From: Methylococcaceae bacterium
Lineage (GTDB): Bacteria; Pseudomonadota; Gammaproteobacteria; Methylococcales; Methylococcaceae
DNA: 6,444 nucleotides
Reading direction: 5' to 3'
NCBI GenBank assembly: GCA_005792805.1
Contig: SXQV01000252.1
Coordinates: 1-6,444 of the forward strand
Part shown: positions 1-6,444 of the stretch, in pieces
Layout: every line of letters starts with the position of its first letter
Position numbering within the stretch: position 1 is the first letter of the stretch
Notes under the pieces: generated by a model
The model's database searches: none
Seen by the model: only the letters and a program-made list of their open reading frames with translations
What the model was told of the DNA's origin: nothing
Program-made: the position numbers and the translations under genes

Positions 1-462
1 GCGCGTATCAAAATAGCCCGAGAACAGGGGGGTCAGATCGCCGTATTCCGTATGTGCGAAGAGTAATTTCTGCGCGTGTACCGATCCGGATGAGAAGACG
101 AACAACGCCAGCCCCGTAGTTTTCCATGCCAGCAGTATTCGGGCGGCGTCCTCGTAGACGTGGCCATGGAAGTGCCCGTTCTGATAACCATGCGCCCAAA
201 TCATGCCCTGCAGGGCTTTCAGCGGTGTGGCTTTACGATCCTGGTCTATCCATTCGATCAGCTGATGCGCCGCTTCCGTAGTGGATAACTCTTTTCCGGC
301 CAGATGGCTGACCTCGGCGAGTTCTCGCCGCACCTCGCCGTCGGTTGCATGCTCTGCAAGGAACTGGCTCATACGTTCCCGCGAATAGGGGAACAGCACG
401 TCCTTGACGAAGGAAAGAGAGGACGTCGTACCCTCGATATCGGTCAGAATCGCACGAATCAT
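1..462 (-). CDS. mtnC: Enolase-phosphatase E1 of methionine salvage (3' end cut by window edge)
   Basis: A HAD-superfamily phosphatase that in known systems enolises 2,3-diketo-5-methylthiopentyl-1-phosphate and removes its phosphate to give the acireductone used by MtnD; cytoplasmic and Mg2+-dependent. The 154 residues visible are the N-terminal two thirds of a protein usually near 225-230 residues. The nucleophile loop reads TDIEGTT at residues 7-13, with Asp8 and Glu10 in place of the usual DxD; this Asp/Glu pair is typical of the E1 family. KALQGMIW (82-89) followed by GHVYEDA (100-106), the motif II stretch FSSGS (123-127), Lys132 and FSGYFDT (147-153) are all family hallmarks. Its ATG shares bases with the mtnD stop (ATGA at 459-462) and no Shine-Dalgarno sequence is visible, so it probably depends on coupling to mtnD. 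The frame is open to the window edge with no sign of damage. Confidence 0.95.
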   Translation of the reverse strand, partial: MIRAILTDIEGTTSSLSFVKDVLFPYSRERMSQFLAEHATDGEVRRELAEVSHLAGKELSTTEAAHQLIEWIDQDRKATPLKALQGMIWAHGYQNGHFHGHVYEDAARILLAWKTTGLALFVFSSGSVHAQKLLFAHTEYGDLTPLFSGYFDTR

Positions 463-1019
463 GTGTGGCGTGCCAGAAACTGTTCGAAGGTCGGGAAGCG
501 TTCGGCAATGGGGTCACCCGTGAAGCGGGCGACCCAGCCCTCGGGATTCGAAAACAGGCGTATGCACTTGAAATCGGGATTCTCGCCCATGTCGAACCAG
601 TGTTTTACGCCCGCCGGGACACTCAGTAGATCGCCCTGCTCGCACAGCACCAGCCAGACCTGCTGGTCGATGTGCAGGTAAAAAAGGCCGCGCCCTTCGA
701 CGAAAAAGCGCACCTCAAACTCACCGTGCGTGTGCTCATTGAGGAACTTCGCTCTCAATTCCGTTTTTTGCGGGTGATCAGGCCGCAAGCTGACAACGTC
801 GGCCGTCTGGAATCCATGATGATCGATCAGCCGGTTCACAGAGGTTTGATAGGCGCTGATGATGTCTTCCTGGCTGGCGGCGGGGGTGAAGACCTGTTCG
901 GCCGTCCAGCGCTCGAACAGAACCCCCACATCGTCCAGTTTTCTGGCGATGTGGTCGGGGTTTTCCAGAATGGTCATCTCATTGGGCTGATTTTCGGGAT
1001 GGATGGTCAACAGAGTCAT
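459..1019 (-). CDS. mtnD: Acireductone dioxygenase (ARD), cupin fold
   Basis: Oxidises 1,2-dihydroxy-3-keto-5-methylthiopentene with O2. In the family the Fe2+ form yields the 2-keto acid precursor of methionine plus formate, whereas the Ni2+ form yields methylthiopropionate, formate and CO. The protein has 186 residues, the normal family length. The metal ligands are visible as His96, His98 and Glu102 in the HTHGEFE stretch and His140 in VPAGVKHWFDMG, the same positions reported for the Klebsiella enzyme. The second cupin motif and the C-terminal PTFEQFL segment are also present. The start at 1019 overlaps the mtnB stop as ATGA (1016-1019), and a GGAG (1030-1033 on the complementary strand) lies about 10 bases before it, inside mtnB. 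The stop overlaps the mtnC start in the same way. Metal use cannot be told from sequence. Confidence 0.97.
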   Translation of the reverse strand: MTLLTIHPENQPNEMTILENPDHIARKLDDVGVLFERWTAEQVFTPAASQEDIISAYQTSVNRLIDHHGFQTADVVSLRPDHPQKTELRAKFLNEHTHGEFEVRFFVEGRGLFYLHIDQQVWLVLCEQGDLLSVPAGVKHWFDMGENPDFKCIRLFSNPEGWVARFTGDPIAERFPTFEQFLARHT

Positions 1020-1663
1020 GCGGTGGGCGCTCCGTGTAAGCGTGATTCGATATCAAATAAAAATTCCAGTGCCTCGACCTGCCGTAACGCTTCCTGGACG
1101 TTGTCCCCCCATGTATAGAAGCCATGGCTGGCGATAATGTAGGCGTGGATATCCCCGTGCTCATCCATCCAGTGATCAATGCGGTTTGCCAGCCTGGGAA
1201 TATCCTGGTCATTCGGAAATATGGGGATGCGGATCCGGCATTCGTGGGTATTGATGCCCTTGAGTGCCTTGAGTAATTCGTACTGCTCCAGCACGACGCT
1301 ATTCGTCCGCAAACGCGACAGCAGGGTTGACCCCGGCGAGTGGGGGTGGAGGACGGCACCCGCATCCGGATAGCGCCGATAAAGGGCCGTATGGAGTCGG
1401 GTTTCCGCCGACGGTGTCTGGCCATCCAGCGAGCGTCCGTCCGCGTCCACGAGCATGATATCGGCTTCGGTCAGTCGGCCTTTATGGCGTCCTGAAACCG
1501 TGATCGCGATACGGCCATCCGCCAGGCGCGCGGAAAAATTGCCGCTGGTTGCGGGAACCCAGCCTCGGCTGTCGATGGTGCGTCCGGCTTCGATCAGTTC
1601 CCGGGCGCGTTGTGCAAAATCGTCGGACATCAGCGGTTGGTTATCCAGAGGCAAGGCGTCCAT
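1016..1663 (-). CDS. mtnB: Methylthioribulose-1-phosphate dehydratase (class II aldolase fold)
   Basis: Dehydrates 5-methylthioribulose-1-phosphate to the 2,3-diketo compound used by MtnC; a Zn2+ enzyme of the class II aldolase/adducin family. In the 215 residues seen, ATSGNFSAR (38-46), SGRHKG (57-62) and PSAETRLH (84-91) form the phosphate-binding and core motifs. His106 and His108 in the HPHSPGST stretch and His180 in ASHGFYTWG are the expected Zn ligands. Glu129 in YELLKALKGI aligns by spacing with the catalytic Glu of the human homologue APIP. The start at 1663 lies 12 bases after the UPF0182 stop, and no clear Shine-Dalgarno sequence precedes it. Met12 (codon at 1628-1630) is an alternative start that also lacks one, and conserved sequence begins only after it. 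The neighbours mtnD and mtnC do the next steps, which separates this gene from fuculose- or ribulose-phosphate aldolases with the same fold. Confidence 0.94.
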   Translation of the reverse strand: MDALPLDNQPLMSDDFAQRARELIEAGRTIDSRGWVPATSGNFSARLADGRIAITVSGRHKGRLTEADIMLVDADGRSLDGQTPSAETRLHTALYRRYPDAGAVLHPHSPGSTLLSRLRTNSVVLEQYELLKALKGINTHECRIRIPIFPNDQDIPRLANRIDHWMDEHGDIHAYIIASHGFYTWGDNVQEALRQVEALEFLFDIESRLHGAPTA

Positions 1664-1675
1664 TGAGCAAGAGAA

Positions 1676-4375
1676 TCACATCGGGGAGATGGAGGGGCCA
1701 GGCGCCGGGGGCTTGGCTGCGGGTTTAACCCCTGTCGGGAGCCTTCCCTGTAGCGTTTCATGCTGGGCTTTTAGCCGTTTTTCCAATTCGATGATGCCAT
1801 TTTCCAGCGAGGCATCCATGACCACGATATTGCCCATGGACAGGATAATGCGTTGCAGTTCGGGGATGCGTGTGCCACTGGTGGAGACGATATAAACCGG
1901 TTGGACATAAAGCACGGAACGGCCTACCGGCAGCACGATAATCCGGCCCCTGAGCACCCGCGAGCCGCGCTGATCCCACAGGGTGAGCTGACGGGCGATT
2001 TCTGGAGCCTGGTCAATCAGTGCGCTGACCTGGGCGGGGCCTTCAACCTGAGACTCCCGGTTGAACCGGTACATGACGATTCGCCTGCTGTTGCTCTTCC
2101 CTGCGGTCGCCAAGGGTTCTGTGCCCGGTGCGAAAATGCCGGCAACCGCCAGGACGCTGAGGTTGCTTCGGCCGATCGGGGTCATGGGGTTGAGAAGAAC
2201 AAAATTGTGGCGCTCGCTCTGGTACCCCTCAAGGGCAGTGGTCAGGTAATAAGGTTTGAGGATGGCGTCGTTGGCCCGCGCGAAATCCCAGGTCTCGGCC
2301 TGCTCATAAAAGAGTGCGGGTTCTGTCTGGTGATAGCGGGCGTAGACCTTCATCTGATTGGTGAAAAGATCCTTCGGGTAACGGAGGTGTTCCTTCAGCG
2401 CCGGCGGCATCGTGCTGATTTCCTTGAATAATCCGGGGTAAGCGTTGTTATAGCCCTGGATGATGGGGTCGGTTTTGTCGTTGATGTAATAGTCGACATG
2501 GCCATCAAAGGCATCGACGACGACCTTGACCGAATTGCGGATGTAATTGAACTGTTGTTCCCCTTCATCGCGATTGAACTGTGCCGAGGTTCGTTTCGAG
2601 ACGGGATACCAGTCGGATGTCGTGTAGGCGTCGATGATCCAGAAAATCCGTTTCGGTGTGATGACAATGTAGGGGTCGTGATCGAGATTCAGGAATGGCG
2701 TCAGCTCGCGGACCCGCTCAACGATATTGCGATGAAACAGGGCTTTGCTCTGGCTGTTGATATTGACCGAAAAAAACAGTTTCTCGTCACGGAAATAGAG
2801 GGCGAACAATAATTTACGGAAGAGGGATGAGATAGGGACGCCGCCCGACCCGGTGTAGTTGAAGCTGGACTCTTCGTCTGCGCTGGGAATTCCGACCAGA
2901 TCAAGTTTGTTGGGGACGATGGCGTAGGCGAGGTTCTCCTCACCATAGTAAATGTCTGGGCGTTCCACGACCTCAAACTGGCCGTTGGACTGCATGGTCA
3001 GGTCTTGCAGGTACCAGTGCATCGAGGTCTGGCCATCCTGGGCCGCCGGGGTGGCTACGGCACCATACCCATGGGTATAACGCAGGTGCGTGTTTTCCCA
3101 GTTTTGCGCGGCCGGCGGCAGCAGGCTTATGTTGTTTTCCCGAGCGGCCAGATTCACCTGCTCCAGGCGCCCGTTGATCATGTAGCGGTCAACGTCGACG
3201 TTGGTGAAATGGTAGTAAGGCCGGATACCTTGAAGTTGCTGGTAAACATCATCCAGAAATTCAGGGTCCCAGACCGGAATGTTGTACAGGTGGGAGCGTA
3301 ATTCCGGGTCCAAAACGTCATCCGCCGGCAACCCCGGAGAAATATCGATATTCGTTATGTTGTTCAGATCATAAGCGGCCAGCGTCGAATCGATATTGTT
3401 CTTCATGCTGGTCCACTCGGTTTTGACCGGATTGGGCTTGACGACAAACCGGTCAAGCATCTCCGGAATGGCGGCGATATTGTGGATAACCAGGGTGGCC
3501 AGAAAAATCGAACCCAGTGAGAGAGCGGGCACCCATCCCTTACGTTGATGAATGGTCCACAGTCCCGCCAGTACCGCGCCAATCAAGCTGATGATGGATA
3601 ACCAGATCAGCGGCAAGTGGTAGTTAAGCTCCAGAAATCCCGGACCAAAGAATTGCGGTTCATGTGCCTCCGTGTAGAGAAGCTGGTAGCGCTCTAACAG
3701 GAATCCCCATGCCAGTATCAGCATCGTGACAATGGCCAGTCCTGAAAGGTGGACTTTCGCGCCGGGCGCCCATTCCTTCCCTTTGCCGGCTGCGATTCGA
3801 TGCTCAAGAAAATAAAGCAGGGTAATCGCGGCGGTCAGGATGATCGTGGCGATCAGCATTTCCTTCTGAATCAGCTGGAAGACGGGGAAGGAAAACAGGA
3901 AGAAACTGATGTCCTGCCCAAAAACGAAATCCTGTACGCCAGACTTGGGGCCGAAAACGAAGAGGAGTGCCGCATGCCAGTCCTTGTAAAAGGGGATGGC
4001 AATGCCAATCGCCATAATCAGCGAAAGCGGGATGTAAACCCGGATCGAACCGGTCTGGAAAAGATTCAGGAACCGTTGTCTGCGGCTCATTTCATCACGG
4101 CCCATGGACGCCAGCCGGTCTTCATCGACTCCCAGAAAGCGGGAGGCGGCCCAGAAGTTCAGGATGAAAATGAGGAAGAAGAATAGTGTTACCGCCCCCG
4201 CGAGAATGTAACGGTAAAGCAGCTTGAGCCAGAAAAATTCCTGCAACCCCAGTTCGACGTGCCACCAGAAATCCACGATGAGGTCGGTGAAAACCAGTCC
4301 CGCGCCCAGCAGTAAAGCGGCCAGTCCGGCGAGGGCCAGCACAATCAGGAGTAACAGTTTTTTCCAATTTTCCAT
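1676..4375 (-). CDS. UPF0182 (COG1615) family integral membrane protein, function unknown
   Basis: An 899-residue membrane protein of a family without an established function. Seven hydrophobic segments are seen at about residues 6-29, 55-77, 112-129, 170-190, 209-226, 253-273 and 284-301. A hydrophilic domain of roughly 580 residues follows, probably on the outer face of the membrane. Family hallmarks include DFVFGQDISFFLF (about 149-161), RFVVKPN (309-315), ENTHLRYTHGYGAVA (about 426-440), GSGGVPISSLFRKLLFA (about 508-524), LRYPKDLFTNQM (about 663-674), NPMTPIGRSNLSVLA (about 728-742) and YVQPVYI (about 822-828). The C-terminus carries a short charged helix (ELEKRLKAQ) and a Pro/Ala-rich tail. 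The reading frame stays open upstream to 4570, but the start was set at 4375. From there the protein begins MENWKKLLLL directly before the first membrane segment, while the 65 extra residues are Arg/Pro-rich and unlike the family. No good Shine-Dalgarno sequence precedes the start. It is the first gene of the mtnBDC run. Confidence 0.9.
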   Translation of the reverse strand: MENWKKLLLLIVLALAGLAALLLGAGLVFTDLIVDFWWHVELGLQEFFWLKLLYRYILAGAVTLFFFLIFILNFWAASRFLGVDEDRLASMGRDEMSRRQRFLNLFQTGSIRVYIPLSLIMAIGIAIPFYKDWHAALLFVFGPKSGVQDFVFGQDISFFLFSFPVFQLIQKEMLIATIILTAAITLLYFLEHRIAAGKGKEWAPGAKVHLSGLAIVTMLILAWGFLLERYQLLYTEAHEPQFFGPGFLELNYHLPLIWLSIISLIGAVLAGLWTIHQRKGWVPALSLGSIFLATLVIHNIAAIPEMLDRFVVKPNPVKTEWTSMKNNIDSTLAAYDLNNITNIDISPGLPADDVLDPELRSHLYNIPVWDPEFLDDVYQQLQGIRPYYHFTNVDVDRYMINGRLEQVNLAARENNISLLPPAAQNWENTHLRYTHGYGAVATPAAQDGQTSMHWYLQDLTMQSNGQFEVVERPDIYYGEENLAYAIVPNKLDLVGIPSADEESSFNYTGSGGVPISSLFRKLLFALYFRDEKLFFSVNINSQSKALFHRNIVERVRELTPFLNLDHDPYIVITPKRIFWIIDAYTTSDWYPVSKRTSAQFNRDEGEQQFNYIRNSVKVVVDAFDGHVDYYINDKTDPIIQGYNNAYPGLFKEISTMPPALKEHLRYPKDLFTNQMKVYARYHQTEPALFYEQAETWDFARANDAILKPYYLTTALEGYQSERHNFVLLNPMTPIGRSNLSVLAVAGIFAPGTEPLATAGKSNSRRIVMYRFNRESQVEGPAQVSALIDQAPEIARQLTLWDQRGSRVLRGRIIVLPVGRSVLYVQPVYIVSTSGTRIPELQRIILSMGNIVVMDASLENGIIELEKRLKAQHETLQGRLPTGVKPAAKPPAPGPSISPM

Positions 4376-4439
4376 GGGAGTCTCGGAGGATACGGTCAAT
4401 GAGGCGGGATATCGGGAGGCAAAAAGCGGTTTTGGCACG

Positions 4440-4445
4440 ATTGTA
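4440..4445 (-). promoter_or_regulatory. Possible -10 element for the UPF0182-mtnBDC operon
   Basis: Read on the minus strand the bases are TACAAT, one mismatch from the sigma-70 -10 consensus, about 65 bases before the UPF0182 start. At the correct spacing upstream the -35 hexamer (4463-4468) reads TACCCC, which is a poor match, so the support is weak. It is the best leftward candidate in the divergent intergenic region. An activator could make up for the missing -35 box. Confidence 0.2.
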
Positions 4446-4446
4446 A

Positions 4447-4473
4447 GGTATCTGGTCCGACCGGGGTATCTGG
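4447..4473. repeat. 9-base direct repeat pair in the divergent intergenic region
   Basis: GGTATCTGG occurs at 4447-4455 and again at 4465-4473, so the start-to-start distance is 18 bases. The spacer contains GGTCCGACC (4454-4462), an odd-centred inverted repeat overlapping the end of the first copy. The pair lies between the left-facing UPF0182 operon and the right-facing hoxF gene, about 70 bases upstream of the hoxF -10 element. That is a plausible place for an activator or shared regulator to bind. No known operator consensus was recognised, and the repeat could be chance. Confidence 0.4.
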
Positions 4474-4537
4474 GGCGAATGTGCCTTGTATGCGACAGGG
4501 TATTTCCTTGCCGGTAGCGGTGTTTTACGAAAGGTGC

Positions 4538-4546
4538 TGATATAGT
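4538..4546 (+). promoter_or_regulatory. Extended -10 promoter element of hoxF
   Basis: The bases are TGATATAGT, which is TGn followed by TATAGT, one mismatch from the extended -10 consensus. No acceptable -35 box lies 16-18 bases upstream (4518-4523 reads CGGTGT), as is common for extended -10 promoters. Transcription would start near 4552-4554, leaving a leader of about 20 bases before the ATG at 4573. Confidence 0.5.
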
Positions 4547-4562
4547 GAGGCATGCACCCGCC

Positions 4563-4567
4563 GGAGA
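4563..4567 (+). promoter_or_regulatory. hoxF: Ribosome binding site deciding the hoxF start
   Basis: GGAGA lies five bases before the ATG at 4573. The alternative in-frame ATG at 4552 has its nearest purine-rich stretch (GTGAGG) almost touching it and coincides with the predicted transcription start. The start at 4573 is therefore preferred. Confidence 0.7.
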
Positions 4568-4572
4568 CACTC

Positions 4573-6387
4573 ATGACCCCTACTGACCTCGCCTCCCTGG
4601 AAGCCATTATTCAGCGTCATGGCCCCCAGGCCACCGAGCTGTTGCAGATTCTGCGTCAGATACAGGCGCGGTTTCGGTGCATATCGAGGGACGCCATGCG
4701 CGTCGTTGCCGACGCGCTGGCGGTTCCCTTGACACAGGTTCAGTCTGTGACCGAGTTCTACACTTTCCTGACGACGGAGCCCGCCGGCCAATTTGATATT
4801 CGCCTGAGTGATTCGATCACCGACCACATGCTGGGCAGCCGGGAACTCGCCGGGTATTTCTGCCAGCGGCTAGCGGTCAGGCCGGGTCAGACGCGCGCGG
4901 ATGGCGCCGTCAGTTTCAGTTTTACTTCCTGCACCGGTATGTGCGATCAAGGCCCGGCGGCCTTGGTCAACGGGCTGGCGTTAACCCGGCTCGACCGGGG
5001 GCGTATCGACCAGATAGCCACGCTAATCGACGCGGGAACGCCACTCGAACGGTGGCCGGTCGATCTGTTTCAGGTGGATGACAATATCCACCGCTCATCG
5101 CTATTGCTGGATGGACACATCGAGCCGGGTTCGGCCATTCAGCGGGTTTTTCAGCAGGGGCGTGAAGCCCTATTTGACACGCTCGATCAGTCCGGTTTGC
5201 GTGGTCGCGGCGGTGCAGGTTTCAAGACCGCTGCCAAGTGGCGGTACTGTTATGAAGGTCAGGAAGGGGCGATTCCCGGTGATCCTGCCGTAAAGCGCTT
5301 CGTGGTCTGCAATGCCGATGAAGGCGAGCCCGGTACGTTCAAGGATCGGGTGCTGCTGCAACGGCAGGCCAATGAAGTCTTCGAGGGTATGACGGTCTGT
5401 GCGGCCCTGGTCGGCGCTCAACAGGGTTTCCTCTATCTGCGCGGTGAGTATCTCCATCTCCATGAGCCGTTGCAGCGCGTCCTCGAAGAACGCCGTCAGC
5501 GAGGTCTTTTAGGCCGGAATATCCTCGGGCACCAAGGGTTCGATTTTGATATCCGCATCCACCTGGGTGCGGGGGCCTATATCTGCGGTGAGGAATCTGC
5601 CCTGATCGAATCGCTGGAAGGCAAGCGCGGCAATCCCCGCAACCGGCCTCCCTATCCCGTCACCCACGGCTACCTGGGCCAGCCGACCGTCGTCAATAAC
5701 GTGGAAACCTTTGCCGCCGCCGCGCGGATTGCTTTGCACGGGGGTGCCTGGTTTGCCGCAGAGGGTACGGGTAAATCCACCGGCACCAAGATTTTGAGCC
5801 TCTCGGGAGACTGCGCCCGCCCGGGTATTTACGAATATCCTTTTGGGACGGCCATCACCCGCATTCTCGAAGATTGCGGGGCGAAGGACGTTTTCGGGGT
5901 CCAGATCGGCGGCCCCTCGGGTACCTTTATTTCCACGAATGAGTTCGATCGCAAGCTGGCTTTCGAGGATCTTGCCACCGGCGGTTCCTTCATCGTGTTC
6001 AACCATACGCGTGATGTGCTCGAAATTGCCCGTAATTTCACCCACTTTTTCGCGCATGAAAGCTGCGGGTTCTGCACGCCTTGCCGGGTCGGCACTGCGC
6101 TGTTGCGCAACATGCTGGACAAAATCTGCCAGGGTCACGGCACGCCGCATGATCTGGTCGAACTGACCCACATGGCCAGGCTGGTCAAGACCACCAGTCA
6201 CTGCGGTCTCGGCCAGACGGCAGCCAATCCGATCCTTGGCACGCTGGAGCGTTACCCGGACCTGTATCAGGAACGGCTCAAGGCGATCAGCTTTGAGCCG
6301 GGCTTTGATCTGGACGGTGCGCTGGAAATTTCGCGTCGGCTTACCGGCCGCGACGACGCGCATGCCCATCTGGAACAGGCCGGCTGA
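4573..6387 (+). CDS. hoxF: HoxF, NuoE-NuoF-like diaphorase subunit of an NAD-reducing [NiFe] hydrogenase
   Basis: Binds FMN and NAD(H) and, with HoxU, forms the cytoplasmic diaphorase module that passes electrons between NAD and the HoxYH hydrogenase. The 604 residues match HoxF length (about 600). The N-terminal 160 residues are a NuoE-like helical plus thioredoxin-like domain. The NuoF part follows with the glycine-rich GRGGAGFKTAAKW (211-223) for NADH/FMN, CNADEGEPGTFKDRV (246-260), GAGAYICGEESALIE (332-346) and the SLBB region. The [4Fe-4S] cysteines are Cys498, Cys501 and Cys504 in SCGFCTPCRVG, plus Cys544 in TSHCGLG. In the NuoE-like domain only Cys120 and Cys124 remain of the four cluster ligands; the first pair is Ser79 and Asp84. 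The fusion and the probable hoxU start downstream favour hydrogenase over a formate dehydrogenase FdsB-type subunit or complex I NuoF, but the hydrogenase genes themselves lie outside the window. Confidence 0.82.
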   Translation: MTPTDLASLEAIIQRHGPQATELLQILRQIQARFRCISRDAMRVVADALAVPLTQVQSVTEFYTFLTTEPAGQFDIRLSDSITDHMLGSRELAGYFCQRLAVRPGQTRADGAVSFSFTSCTGMCDQGPAALVNGLALTRLDRGRIDQIATLIDAGTPLERWPVDLFQVDDNIHRSSLLLDGHIEPGSAIQRVFQQGREALFDTLDQSGLRGRGGAGFKTAAKWRYCYEGQEGAIPGDPAVKRFVVCNADEGEPGTFKDRVLLQRQANEVFEGMTVCAALVGAQQGFLYLRGEYLHLHEPLQRVLEERRQRGLLGRNILGHQGFDFDIRIHLGAGAYICGEESALIESLEGKRGNPRNRPPYPVTHGYLGQPTVVNNVETFAAAARIALHGGAWFAAEGTGKSTGTKILSLSGDCARPGIYEYPFGTAITRILEDCGAKDVFGVQIGGPSGTFISTNEFDRKLAFEDLATGGSFIVFNHTRDVLEIARNFTHFFAHESCGFCTPCRVGTALLRNMLDKICQGHGTPHDLVELTHMARLVKTTSHCGLGQTAANPILGTLERYPDLYQERLKAISFEPGFDLDGALEISRRLTGRDDAHAHLEQAG

Positions 6388-6402
6388 ACTCTACCGTCAT
6401 CC

Positions 6403-6415
6403 CCTTTGCGAAAGG
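6403..6415 (+). other. Small hairpin covering the ribosome binding site of the next gene
   Basis: CCTTT and AAAGG pair around a three-base GCG loop. The 3' arm is the only Shine-Dalgarno-like sequence before the ATG at 6423, seven bases further on. The stem has five base pairs and no T tract follows, so it is not a terminator. At most it could modulate translation of the downstream gene. Confidence 0.3.
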
Positions 6416-6422
6416 CGTCACG

Positions 6423-6444
6423 ATGAACTCCAACACCATTACCA
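6423..6444 (+). CDS. hoxU: Start of the next gene, probably hoxU (cut by window edge)
   Basis: Seven codons are visible, MNSNTIT, starting 35 bases after the hoxF stop on the same strand, with GAAAGG (6410-6415) as a ribosome binding site at good spacing. HoxU normally follows hoxF in hoxFUYH operons, and its N-terminus usually opens with a short polar stretch leading into the first strand of a plant-type ferredoxin domain, which this fits. Seven residues cannot prove identity, so the symbol rests on gene order alone. Confidence 0.5.

Noticed and set aside
672..1118. A 148-codon plus-strand open frame across mtnD and mtnB
   Set aside because: It spans two well-supported genes on the other strand, shows no family motifs, and has no ribosome binding site.
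1721..1731. Short palindrome GGGTTTAACCC
   Set aside because: It lies within the UPF0182 coding region, is short, has no T tract, and is easily explained by codon choice.
4431..4448. Possible sigma-54 promoter (TTTGGCACG at 4431-4439) for hoxF, as used by some hox operons
   Set aside because: The -24 half is a good match, but the -12 half at the correct spacing reads TAAGG instead of TTGCA, lacking the essential GC.
4376..4570. N-terminal extension of 65 residues for the UPF0182 protein
   Set aside because: The extension is Arg/Pro-rich, unlike the family, overlaps the promoter region and start of hoxF, and precedes a natural start right before the first membrane segment.
5509..6369. A 286-codon open frame on the minus strand, antisense to hoxF
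   Set aside because: It lies wholly inside hoxF, whose product is a full-length match to a known family. The antisense translation has no recognisable motifs and is explained by the third-position GC bias of hoxF.
4573..6387. Reading the large plus-strand gene as complex I nuoF or formate dehydrogenase fdsB
   Set aside because: Complex I normally has separate nuoE and nuoF, and FdsB-type subunits usually lack an N-terminal NuoE-like domain with degraded cluster ligands. Length and domain layout fit HoxF better, though the deciding hoxYH genes are outside the window.

Overview
The window reads as chromosomal DNA of a moderately GC-rich proteobacterium. The combination of a methionine-salvage cluster and the start of a cytoplasmic NAD-linked [NiFe] hydrogenase operon suggests a chemolithotrophic, hydrogen-capable member of the Gamma-, Beta- or Acidithiobacillia type. 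That assignment is inference from gene content only, and no taxonomic marker gene is present.

Left block (1-4375, minus strand, transcribed right to left): a compact run of four genes. A large membrane protein of the uncharacterised UPF0182 (COG1615) family comes first. It is followed 12 bases later by mtnB, then mtnD, then mtnC, which runs off the left edge. mtnB/mtnD and mtnD/mtnC overlap by ATGA (stop and start share bases), the classic sign of translational coupling. MtnB, MtnC and MtnD are the dehydratase, enolase-phosphatase and dioxygenase that turn methylthioribulose-1-phosphate into the 2-keto acid precursor of methionine. The upstream enzymes (MtnP/MtnN/MtnK/MtnA) and the final transaminase are not in the window. 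All expected metal-binding and catalytic residues visible in the three enzymes are intact.

Middle (4376-4572): a divergent intergenic region of about 200 bases. It holds a near-perfect extended -10 promoter element facing right, a 9-base direct repeat spaced by two helical turns or slightly less, and only weak promoter signals facing left.

Right block (4573-6444, plus strand): one long gene encoding a NuoE-NuoF fusion protein of 604 residues, best identified as HoxF, the FMN- and NAD-binding diaphorase subunit of a group 3d bidirectional hydrogenase. It has a complete NuoF part. In its NuoE-like N-terminal domain the first two of the four [2Fe-2S] cysteines are replaced. After a 35-base gap with a small hairpin, the first seven codons of the next gene (probably hoxU) begin and are cut by the window edge.

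No RNA genes, mobile elements, CRISPR arrays or broken genes were seen. This is mostly conserved metabolism. The least understood item is the UPF0182 protein heading a methionine-salvage operon.
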